From assembly GCF_033568475.1 (NCBI RefSeq), contig NC_133122.1, positions 148,070,861 through 148,134,860 on the forward strand: 64,000 nucleotides of DNA, in the 5' to 3' direction. Shown in pieces: positions 54,934-64,000 of this stretch. The notes under the pieces were generated by a model. That model searched no databases. It was not told the DNA's origin and saw only the letters and a program-made list of their open reading frames with translations. Source of the DNA: Henckelia pumila (taxonomy: Eukaryota; Streptophyta; Magnoliopsida; Lamiales; Gesneriaceae). The number at the start of each line of letters is the position of its first letter. Within the stretch, counting starts at the first letter, position 1. Both the position numbers and the translations under genes were made by a program.

Positions 54934-57170
54934 TATCATTCACCATGCACGGCTTGTGAAAAGGTATCCAAGAAATGTATCGAGAATAAACAATAGATCA
55001 ACTAGAGTAGGTGAAAATCACCATGCCCAAGAAGGAAATTACATATAAAGAAAAAAAAAAGCACGATCAGTTGCATTATCCATTGACGGCTGTATGCACA
55101 TTAAGGTCTTAATTAACTCTGTGTAACACAGTTTCACAGTACACATATCTGCCCTTTGAATTATCTATTTCCCTTCATGCTTTTTCACTCCATGTAGAGA
55201 ATGCGAAAACTGGTTGTAATCTATTAAAAACAGAACAATGAAAAAGTACAACAATCTTCTCTCACGAAGCTATTATTCAGGAGAAAGGGCTACTGAGCCA
55301 CCATATGTGGGCACCCAGCAAAATAATTTCACATGCATGCCAACACAGCCTTTGAAGGAACAAAATTACTTGTTCTCGTGCAGCATATTACATGGTTAAA
55401 TACAAGCCACAAAACATTTAGATTTATTCTCTTTACATGATTGAATCATATAAATGGCACAATCGAGCAATTAAGCAGCTAGAAGGAAGACAAAAAAACA
55501 TTTAAACTTATTCTTTTCACATGATTTGAATTAGATAACTGGCACAATCAAGCAATTAAGCAGCTAGAAGGAAGCCAAAGGTGTCTTCGAAAAACTAAAA
55601 ACATGAACCCAAAAATAAAGTTATTGAACAAGACTTAAACAAGTTTATAAAACATACCAGAGTTCAAGCTTTCTAAAACATAACCGAAAGAAATATTGCG
55701 ACCAGTTGTTGAGAACTAAAAAAAACCCCAAATTAGCCATCTAGCATCGTGCATATTTAATTATCTTCACAAGTAACCTCGTCAAAGAAATACCCTAATT
55801 CTCGTCACACGCACAAGGACATACAAAAAGTACTGACTGCTGACTTCAGGAAATAATACTAAAATCCGTGACATGTTGTAGATATTGATACATCTACCAA
55901 GACGGTCTTTGGGATAAAAATTCATGATCGAATTAATAGATTCTCGAGCTACAAAAACATATATTTCTTTCGTCAAACCACAACCAATTTACTCAATCAT
56001 TCAGCTATCCAAGCATACAATTACTTCGTGATGAAAGAATAGGTGAAAAAACAATAAAGTTTCATTGATGTGCCAAATGGCATGACTTGAAATTAACAAG
56101 TCTCATACAAACTACCCATCAAGGCGTTACAAACCTTAGCAAGGCTACAGTCTGTGCAAAACAACACAGCACACTCTCGAATACCACATAATATCGGTTG
56201 TAAGTAAAGAGCTTAATGATCATGATTGTAAGTGGCAACCATGTGAAAAAATAACTTCACCCAGTTGCTTTACCCTACTGTATATGATAGTATACATCAA
56301 AATTTACTTTCATTTCTCACCTAGCAGATAGCCTTCTAAAGGGAAATGAAAAAATAGAAAGGAATAAACCAACAATCTTCTCTTCCACTTAATTCAGATA
56401 ATTCAATCATCACGTTGTACCACATGTGATGCAACATGTAGAACCCACAAGTTAAAAGCCTATAATACTTTTACTTTCTTGAGAGGGGAAAAAATCCTAA
56501 TTGAAAAAACTCAGATGATGGTCTCCAATAATTTTTTATTTTTTGATAAAAACAAAGTGATTTTCAAGTCTTCTCACCATCTCTATAGCCCAGATAATAG
56601 ATAACAGATCCCAAAATTAAAACGAACAAAATTGACTCTACTTCGTTTTTAAAAAAAAATACACCAAAAAAATCTAGTCTCTCATCGAACTTCAAAATTA
56701 GTACCCAAAATATTTATCCAAAGTTCCCATTTTTCTCAAAATAAGCTTGGTCCACACCTAATAACAAGCTTTTTTCCACAGTTCAATAAAAAATCGTAAC
56801 TTGTAGCAAATATCTACACTCAACGATTATGTCCGCCTATAACGAATTAATGCAAAATGAAGATAATTAACAAAGAAAAACAGCGACCCCAGTAAAAACA
56901 CGTGATAGAAATTTTCGCTACGATAAAACGAAAAGAATAAGAATTTTACCGATCCTGACAAAAATCGAACCAAAATTCTTACACTGCTTCTCGACCCACG
57001 AGAAATTATGAAAAAGAAAAAAAAATTCAATTTTTACACAACCTAAAGCAGATCACTGAATCTGAATAAAAATACTTCGAAAGAAATCCACGAATTAGGG
57101 TGCTAAAAAGCGTTGATTGTACCTGAAATTTGGTAAAGAGGGAGGAGGAGGACGGTGGGAGAGAAACAGA
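54934..57170 (-). promoter_or_regulatory. 5' UTR intron and first exon of the SAP gene
   Basis: On the minus strand a purine/pyrimidine-biased leader (about 57170-57122, CCTCCTCCCTCTTTACC...) ends AAATTTCAG|GTACAATC, a strong donor. The acceptor lies at about 54933, 11 bp before the start codon. The intron of about 2.19 kb contains no other gene; TAGAAGGAAG-type sequence is duplicated (CAATTAAGCAGCTAGAAGGA near 55467 and 55551). Long leader introns are common in highly expressed plant genes. Confidence 0.65.
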
Positions 57171-58690
57171 GAAGGGTATCTGTATGTTCACTTAATTCAG
57201 ATTCTATTCATTTTGTATTAATTAAAATTAGGCTCTATAATTGGAAATCGAGCCCACAAAACGGGCTCATAGGTATCTACCGAACTCACAACTTGTCACG
57301 ACCCATATTACTTTCGGGTCGTTTTTTAGTTATATTAGACAAGTTGAAGTAGGTTGGTCTGCGACCCGTGACAATCTCCATTTAACGAAGCGGAATGATC
57401 CAACTCGATGAATCGAAATTATTTTCACGGCTCTAATTAAATATCTCTTTTTGAAATTTAAATGATAATAATGATACTTGCAAAACATTCACTCTCATTT
57501 CAAAAATTATATATAAATCCTCGAATATATCAAATTTATATTTATTTTTGTTAAGTTTACATATTATGTGTGTATGTCATCGAATTTTTATTTATCTTAT
57601 AACTGTCATTGATTCGAAACCGACCCATGGTCGGTACGATCACGATCCCGAATCAAACCGTTGACCCAGTTAATCGGTCATTGTTCGCAGGCCGATTTCA
57701 GTTTGGATTCGGGTTTAACCCGACCATTGGCTAGGTCTAATTATGGTCTCCCCATAAATTTTGTTACAATGTTGCCACTTGCTTTGGCTTATCGGCCAAG
57801 AAATTATATTTTTCTATTTAAAATTCAAATAATTCTTTTTAAAAAAATCAAAGGAAAGTTTTAAAAAGTACTATCAATACATTCAACGCCTAGCTAAAAA
57901 ATCTTCCGATCTGCATAGCCATCAGTTCAAATTAATAATTTGTTAATAAAAATATCTTGTTATTTTTAGAGAACTGATTTTTCAATATATATTTTATAAG
58001 ATGACCACTCGATAATTTTTTTAGAATTTTCTATTAAAAATCTTTATTTTTAAAAACTGATATATTTAGGCAAATAAACATATCATATTAATTTTATTCG
58101 ATCCATTTTAATATACATGATTATATCTACCTCTCATGATATTTGTCATAATGAATGGAAAAAAGAAAAGAAAAACAGCTATATTTCAATATTAAGTACG
58201 CACAGATGTAAAATAAAAAAATAAAAAAAATTCTAATTACTTCTGAAATTGGAAACATTACAAGAAGTTTGTATTTATCTTATATCTTACGGCATTACGT
58301 TTGTACTTATCTTATATTTTTAGGGGTTAAATTAAATGTATAGAAAATATAAATATGAAGAGGTGTATGTGATGTTAAAACTTACACAAAAATTATTATG
58401 AGATGATTTTACGGGTCAATTTTGTGAGATGAATCTTAGATCCAATCCGAAAAAAATATTATTTTTCATTATAAATATAAATCAAATCCATCAATTTTAT
58501 GAATATAGATTCGTGAGACCGTGTGACGACCTACTAAAAAATTTATCGATTTCATTTGTTAATTTCTAGAAAACTCGGGAAGATATATGAAATATGTAAA
58601 TATAAATTGGGTAAGGTTTCATCTAATCAAATCTCTGATCTATTATCTGATCCAATTTATTAATCTTCCAGTATGATAATTTTACTCAGA
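57171..58690. other. Intergenic sequence upstream of the SAP gene
   Basis: It holds promoter sequence with GAGCCCAC and ACGGGCTC near 57250, a block rich in GGGTCG/CGACCC between 57295 and 57735, and a GTGAGACGG-family copy at 58388-58535. No gene. Confidence 0.5.
58388..58535. repeat. Dispersed GTGAGACGG repeat, copy 6
   Basis: TATGAGATGATTTTACGGGT, CAATTTTGTGAGATGAATCT, AAAAAATATTATTTTTCATT and TTCGTGAGACCGTGTGACGA follow the family order. Confidence 0.75.
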
Positions 58691-60052
58691 TAATATTGGT
58701 TATTTGGGAGTGTTTATAATTGATAAAAAATGATTATTGGCTTGTGCTTTTTTGAAAACATAATATCTGCATGTTTCTTAAACCCACAATGGTGAATATG
58801 CATATTTACCAAATTATCATAGTTTAACAAAATCATATCAGAATACCTTCGTTTATTATGTAAACACTGTTAAAATAAACAGACAAACCAAATCAAAAAC
58901 TGTACAAAATTCAATGTCCTTAAAACAGATTCGTCTCCTCCGATATGTGCTCTGAGGATCAAGGCAGACGACTATTTCTCGGGATACATCGTGATACTAT
59001 ACCGACGAACTGATGATGTACCTGAATTGTATCACGAATGGGACAAAAGTAGGAGGCAGAAACGGAGAGCAAAGTGGAGAGGAAGTTCGAAATTTTGGTG
59101 TGTTTGAATGACTAGAGGCTGCCAGGTTCATATGAACAGTTTCCAACAGCCATCTGAAAGGCCAAGAGACAGGCAGGTGGAAGGTCAATTCTTATCCGAA
59201 AATAAAATTAAAATGGCAAAAGGTGGCATACACTAGGTAGGCGATTTTTGTCTTGATTGGTCAGCCGACATTTGATCGGTCGACCGACATTCGACGCACC
59301 CAAGTCGCGCTCGTATGCTTGCACACAAGTCAGACCTTTTCCAGTGCAAGCTCTTGATTTGCACCCCTGCGCAAGCGCGCGCGAGAACCTCTTGATCAAT
59401 CATTCTTATACTTTTATGTATAACACAATATAAGTTCACTCATTCCAAGTTAATTTTCTAATGTGGGAGTGGGAGTTGGGACACTTAACATTTCACCCAC
59501 TTATCCATCAACTTAACAAGCCCGATATCTTGCACAATTTTTCATTCACAATAAAGCCCAAATGTTTAAAGTCCAACACAAATATGTGTATATATATATA
59601 TAATATGTGTACATACATACAGGGACGGATCTAGGAATTGGAGTTAGGGTAGACTTGAACTTAAAGTAATAAATTATATATTATGATAAAAATACATAAT
59701 AAATTTTATTCATTATATATTTTAAAACTAATTTGAAAATTTCATGAAATTAGAGTAATGCTACAATAAATAAGACTCAAAATTTTTATTTTCCAACCAC
59801 TACAATTTATTTTGATGCAACAATGAATAATTTCATTATTCAAATAATATATTTTGCTCTCAAAGCATGAAAAATATCACTTTTCAATACATTCATATCA
59901 CACAACTATTATAATTTTAGAAATAAATATGAATATTTTGTTTCTATATGTATTTGAGACTTGAGAGACCGAAGTAATAAACTGGATTTTATAGAAAAAT
60001 AAATAAAAAAACAAGCATACAAAATTTAAATTTACTATACTAATAATTATTT

Positions 60053-60117
<65 letters not shown>

Positions 60118-60187
60118 CCAAAAAAAATAGGTTGTGCTATAGCCTAGCACATACCATATGTGGATTCGTCCATGCATACATACACAC
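58691..60187. repeat. Tandem segmental duplication, copy 1
   Basis: Starting TATTGGTTATTTGGGAGTGT, this 1.5-kb segment is repeated at 60320-62660 with only scattered differences. It contains a conserved middle block (58920-59460), a short (TA)n where copy 2 carries an insertion, a hAT-type MITE (59620-60171) and a long (TA)n (60060-60116). Frames of 63-68 codons in it lack family motifs and are not called genes. Confidence 0.88.
59620..60171. mobile_element. hAT-type MITE, copy 1
   Basis: The ends are CAGGGACGGATCTAGGAATT and GTGGATTCGTCCA, an imperfect inverted repeat of the CAGGGGCGGATC class common in plants, flanked by CATACATA-like sequence on both sides. The interior is AT-rich. Confidence 0.65.
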
Positions 60188-60319
60188 ATTATATCTGCAT
60201 GTTTCTTAAACCCACAATGGTGAATATGCATATTTACCAAATTATCATAGTTTAACAAAATCATATGAGAATACATTCGTTTACTATGTAAAAACTGTTA
60301 AAATAAACAGACAAACCAA
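60188..60319. repeat. Extra partial copy between the two duplicates
   Basis: ATATCTGCATGTTTCTTAAA to CAGACAAACCAAA repeats 58766-58893 and 60390-60523. It shows that the duplication joint was not simple: the second unit restarts 130 bp in. Confidence 0.85.
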
Positions 60320-61202
60320 ATTATTGGTTATTTGGGAGTGTTCATAATCGATAAAAAATGATTATTGGCTTGTGCTTTTTTGAAAACATAATATCTGCAT
60401 GTTTCTTAAACCCACGATAGTGAATATGCATATTTACCAAATTATCATAGTTTAACAAAATCATATCAGAATATCTTCGTTTACTATGTAAACATTGTTA
60501 AAATAAACAGACAAACCAAATCAAAGACTGTACAAAGTTCAATGTCCTTAAAACAGATATGTCTCCTCCGATATGTGCTCCGAGGATTAAGGCAGACGAC
60601 TGTTTCTCAGGATACATCGTGGTACTATACCGACGAACTGATGATGTACCTGAATTGTATCACGAATGGGACAGAAGTAGGAGGCAGAAAGAGAGAGCAA
60701 AGTGGAGAGGAAGTTCGAAATTTTGGTGTGTTTGAAGGACTAGAGGCTGCCAGGTTCATATGAATAGTTTCCAACAGCCATCTGAAAGGCCAAGAGACAG
60801 GCAGGTGGAAGGTCAATTCTTATCCGAAAATAAAATTAAAATGGCAAAAGGTGGCATACACCAGGTAGGCGATTTTTGTCTTGATCGGTCGGCCGACATT
60901 CGACGCACTCTGGTCGCGCTCATCTGCTTGCACACAAGTCGGACCTTTTCCAGTGCAAATGAGGCTCTTGATTTGCACCCATACGCAAGCGCGCGTGAGA
61001 ACCTCTTGATCAATCATTCTTATACTTTTATGTATAATGCAATATAAGTTCACTAATTCCAAGTTAATTTTCTAATGTGGGACACTTAACATTTCACCCA
61101 CTTATCCATCAACTTAACAAGCCCGATATCTTGCACAATTTTTCATTCACAATAAAGCCCAAATGTTTAAAGTCCAACATAAATATTTGTATATATATAT
61201 AT

Positions 61203-62100
61203 AGATTTGTTCCCCTGCACACTAGTGTGCAGGGGAATCATGGCGCGCCAACCGCCAGCTGACGTGGCGCACAGCTGGCGCTCATGTGTTATTTTATTTT
61301 TAGATGACAGAGACGGAGAAGTGAGCGAGAGAGTACCGATTGCAGAAGCCTAATCAAATTCCCACGCAACAAAAAAGAAGCATAATCCAACCAAAAAATA
61401 AAAAACATCACAAGCACTCAAAATCGAACACCAGATGAAAGGAGTCAACGCCTCCGGCCGGGAAAGTACATTTACAGAAAACTCATCACGGAGAGAAAAA
61501 ACTTCACCCCTCATACACCGCGGACGGCCCCAAAACTCCCGCGGTCCGATCGTTCGAGTGGCGACTGTTGTTCGAGTTCCGTTTGAGAGCCATGATCAAA
61601 AGGCCAGATCTGGAGTTTCAGGCGAAGGGCGGTGATGGTTGAGCGGTCGTGAACTTTTCAGATCTTAAAATGTTGGGAGACGACCGGAGTTGGCCGGAAG
61701 TAGAAGATAGCAGAGGTGTTGGGTGGTGCCCAAACAAGATGGCGAGCTGGGCGATGGTGATGACCGGAGTTGGCCGGAAGGAGAAGCTAGCAGAGGGGTT
61801 GGGTGGTGCCCGGACGAGATGGCGAGATGGGAGATGGTCCTGTGTCGACCGGAGGTGCTCAGACGAGATGGCGAGCTGGGCTGTTGACCATGGACAGTGA
61901 GAGTGGTCGGCGATGGTCTTGTGTCGACGATGGAGTTATATTGCGTTGTTATTTGAGAGAAATTAGTAAAGAAGGTGATGTGATAAGGAATATGATACTT
62001 TAAAATTTTCAATTTTTTAAAAAAGTTTATTAAAAAAAATAACACATGGGCGCAGTTGTGCGCCACGTCAGTTGGCGCCCATGATTTCCCTGCACAATCT
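61203..62100. mobile_element. TIR element, about 0.9 kb, GC-rich interior, Mutator-like or Pack-type candidate
   Basis: The ends are inverted repeats of about 65 bp: TGTGCAGGGGAATCATGGCG... on the left and, on the other strand, TGTGCAGGGAAATCATGGGC... on the right, both running through GACGTGGCGCAC to CATGTGTTATTTT. It sits in a TATATATA tract, so the target duplication cannot be sized. The interior is strikingly GC-rich for this region, with imperfect repeats of GACCGGAGTTGGCCGGAAG and GACGAGATGGCGAG. A 66-codon frame (61435-61635, MKGVNASGRESTF...) follows a leader-like stretch and may be captured gene sequence. No transposase. Confidence 0.72.
61210..61237. repeat. Perfect 28-bp palindrome at the left TIR
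   Basis: The two halves TTCCCCTGCACACT and AGTGTGCAGGGGAA are exact complements around a CTAG centre. The right TIR has only the inner half, so the left end was extended by an inverted duplication of the tip. Confidence 0.9.
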
Positions 62101-62130
62101 ATATATATATATATAATATGTGTACATACA

Positions 62131-62643
62131 TATAGGGACGGATCTAGAAATTGGAGTTAGGATAGGCTTGAACTTAAAGTAATAAATTATATATTATGAT
62201 AAAAATACATAATAAATTTTATTCATTATATATTTTAAAACTAATCTGAAAATTTCATGAAATTAGAGTAATGCTACAATAAATAAGACTCAAAATTTTT
62301 ATTTTCCAACCACTACAATTTATTTTGATGCAACAATGAATAATTTCATTATTCAAATAATATATTTTGCTCTCAAAGCATGAAAAATATCACTTTTCAA
62401 TACATTCATATCACACAACTATTATAATTTTAGAAATTAATATGAAACAAAATATATATTTTGTTTGTATATGTATTTGAAACTTGATTGACCGAAGTAA
62501 TAAACTGGATTTTATAGAAAAATAAATTAAAAAAAACAAGCATACAAAATTTAAATTTACTATACTAATAATTATTTTGAAATTATATATACATATATAT
62601 ATATATATAACAAAAAAAAAGGCTGTGCTATGTGGATTCGTCC
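62131..62643. mobile_element. hAT-type MITE, copy 2
   Basis: It has the same ends as 59620-60171 (TAGGGACGGATCTAGAAATT, TGTGGATTCGTCC) but is shorter by a reduced (TA)n and a missing AGCCTAGCACATACC-like stretch near the right end. Confidence 0.65.
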
Positions 62644-62682
62644 ATGCATACATACACACATTAATTAATTAACACAAAGATT

Positions 62683-62860
62683 CTTGTGAGACGATCTCAT
62701 CTGTCAATTTTGTGACATATATCTTTTATTTATGGGGTCATTCATGAAAAAAATTATTTTATATGCCAAAATTATTAATTTTTTTAATTGTAGATATGAG
62801 TAAAGTTGATCATCACACGGATAAAAATTTGTGAGATCGTTTCATAAGACAGATCCTCGT
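62683..62860. repeat. Dispersed GTGAGACGG repeat, copy 7
   Basis: TCTTGTGAGACGATCTCATC, GTCAATTTTGTGACATATAT, CATTCATGAAAAAAATTATT and TTTGTGAGATCGTTTCATAA follow the family order. Confidence 0.75.
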
Positions 62861-63114
62861 TAATTAAATCAAGTGTTCAGGTCGGATATGGTATGAAGTT
62901 AATAAATATGTCTTCGCCCAAACCTAAAAATTTAAATGAATTCGGAGAAAAATGATAATCTCTATTTTGAATTGCTTGACAACTTCGTGATTTAAACTAA
63001 TCAGCTTAGGATCTCGTTTTTTATTTATGGATGTTTGCTTCTAAATATTACTGTTCGAAGATTTATCACACTAAAATGATTTGCATGTAATCATTTTGTG
63101 AATCATTTTGTGAA
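62861..63114. other. Intergenic sequence
   Basis: No feature was seen apart from a short direct repeat, TCATTTTGTGAA, at about 63091 and 63103. Confidence 0.5.
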
Positions 63115-63122
63115 AACGTATG

Positions 63123-63345
63123 TAGGGGTGGGTTTTCGGTATACCACATAAAAAATATTGGTATGAAAAAAATTCATACAGATGCCGATATTGAAATTCC
63201 GAAATTTTGGTATGGAAAAAATCCATACTAATATCGTATAGATACCTAAAAAAAATTCAATATACCAAAAAAATGTATATATATCGAAAAAATTTCGGTA
63301 CGGTATCCCGGAAAGTCTGTATTTTGGTTCGGTATCCCAACCCTA
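63123..63345. mobile_element. hAT-type MITE, 223 bp, with perfect 8-bp target duplication
   Basis: The ends are TAGGGGTGGG and CCCAACCCTA (inverted, one mismatch). AACGTATG lies on both sides (63115-63122 and 63346-63353), a perfect 8-bp duplication. The interior is rich in GGTATACC, TTCGGTA and related palindromic text. The size, tips and duplication fit hAT. Confidence 0.9.
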
Positions 63346-63427
63346 AACGTATGCATAAAATTCTATTGCTCTCCAAACTCCAATAGGATTATTCCAAAAA
63401 TATAATATTTTGCAAAATACAAATTTG

Positions 63428-63769
63428 GGTTCCGTTTGGACATGTATTTTAGAAACATTTTTAGTGTTTTATAAGTGAAAATAACTTATATTGTGTGTTT
63501 GGATAAAATTTCTGTAAAATGTTTTTGAAAAATATTTTTAAAAAAGTGTTATCCGAATATAATTTTTAAAGAACACTTGATAGATGTTTTTAGAATGAAA
63601 CTATGGAAAACAAGGATTAACAACATTATTTTTGAAACGTTAAAATGTTTTTATAGAATAGTTGTCCAAACATATATTTATTCTTAAAACAACTTTTAAA
63701 ACATTTTATAAAAAAATTTAAAAAAACTTTTATAATTTTTTTTTTATAAGTACATGTCCAAACAGAACC
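63428..63769. mobile_element. MITE, 342 bp, GGTTCYGTTTGGACATGTA ends
   Basis: GGTTCCGTTTGGACATGTA at 63428-63446 pairs with its complement at 63751-63769 with one mismatch. The interior is AT-rich with internal inverted stretches (ACATTTTT, AAAACATTTTA). The GGTTCTGTTTGG tip is like Tourist/PIF-Harbinger or hAT MITEs; the flanks (TTG, TTA) do not settle which. Confidence 0.8.
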
Positions 63770-64000
63770 TTATTCTTCTGCAAAAATCACTGTCCATGAA
63801 CCAAACAATTACATGACACACAATGTACACACGTAGTATGAATAAAGCATGTGATTTTGTTGAGACCAGACGTATAGTTTAACTAGTTTCACATGTCCAC
63901 CGATTGATAAAGACTCGAGTTCGAGTCATTTCCTCCCTATTTATAATAAAAAAATTACGCGATTTTGTTAGTTTTAATATATTAATTTTATTGAGGGAAA
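63770..64000. other. Intergenic sequence at the right edge
   Basis: No feature was recognised. Confidence 0.5.

Larger units (their letters stand above)
60320..62660. repeat. Tandem segmental duplication, copy 2 (with insertion)
   Basis: The order is the same as in copy 1 but it is interrupted at the (TA)n by the TIR element 61203-62100. The second MITE copy is at 62131-62643. One plus-strand frame (60559-60735, 58 codons, MSPPICAPRIKADDCFSGYI...) stays open in both copies but loses its ATG in copy 1 (TCG). Confidence 0.88.

Noticed and set aside
63895-63930. GAGTTCGAGTC as a tRNA B box
   Set aside because: No A box, acceptor stem or anticodon arm can be placed around it.

Overview
This is nuclear DNA from a flowering plant, almost certainly a eudicot. 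It is very AT-rich, its genes contain GT-AG introns, and the proteins belong to plant families: a LOG-type cytokinin enzyme, a bHLH factor, a cornichon homologue, a DYW-class PPR protein, an LRR receptor-like pseudokinase and an A20/AN1 protein. The repeat style reminds me of asterids such as Lamiales, but that is an impression and not a proven placement.

Seven protein-coding loci are supported. From left to right they are: the 3' end of a LOG-like gene (2-448, +); a six-exon bHLH gene of the bHLH122/130 type (16943-18762, -); a four-exon cornichon homologue (31337-33567, +); a two-exon mitochondrial-type DYW PPR gene resembling Arabidopsis At3g13770 (34410-36793, +); a seven-exon gar2-like protein of unknown function (41170-44717, +); a two-exon LRR receptor-like pseudokinase resembling At5g06940 (45330-48093, -); and an A20/AN1 stress-associated protein with a long intron in its 5' UTR (54412-54921, -, leader to about 57170). 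I joined exons by hand from reading phase and splice sites. The genes have no obvious shared pathway, which is normal for a plant chromosome.

The rest is mostly mobile DNA. 2.0-3.7 kb is a retroelement-like leader with three kinds of tandem repeat. 3.7-9.8 kb is a decayed Ty1/copia element on the minus strand with one LTR left. 11.4-12.5 kb is a related solo LTR. 13.3-14.0 kb is an LTR of a second family. 14.1-15.85 kb is a Mutator-like element with long inverted repeats. 20.7-25.6 kb is a non-autonomous Helitron that has swallowed a 5S-rRNA-derived (Cassandra-like) LTR. 25.8-27.0 kb holds two LTRs of the second family facing each other as a palindrome. 49.9-51.8 kb is a hAT-like element full of GAGCTCG motifs. 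51.9-53.8 kb is a 60-bp minisatellite split by a solo LTR with a perfect target duplication. 58.7-62.7 kb is a tandem duplication in which only one copy carries a 0.9-kb TIR element. 63.1-63.8 kb holds two MITEs.

I found no previously undescribed multi-gene system. The most informative signals are structural: datable nested insertions, a paralogous empty site, a 5S-derived LTR, a palindromic LTR pair, and a copia element whose in-frame stops are nearly all explicable as cytosine-deamination transitions. I saw no rRNA operon, tRNA gene or CRISPR array.
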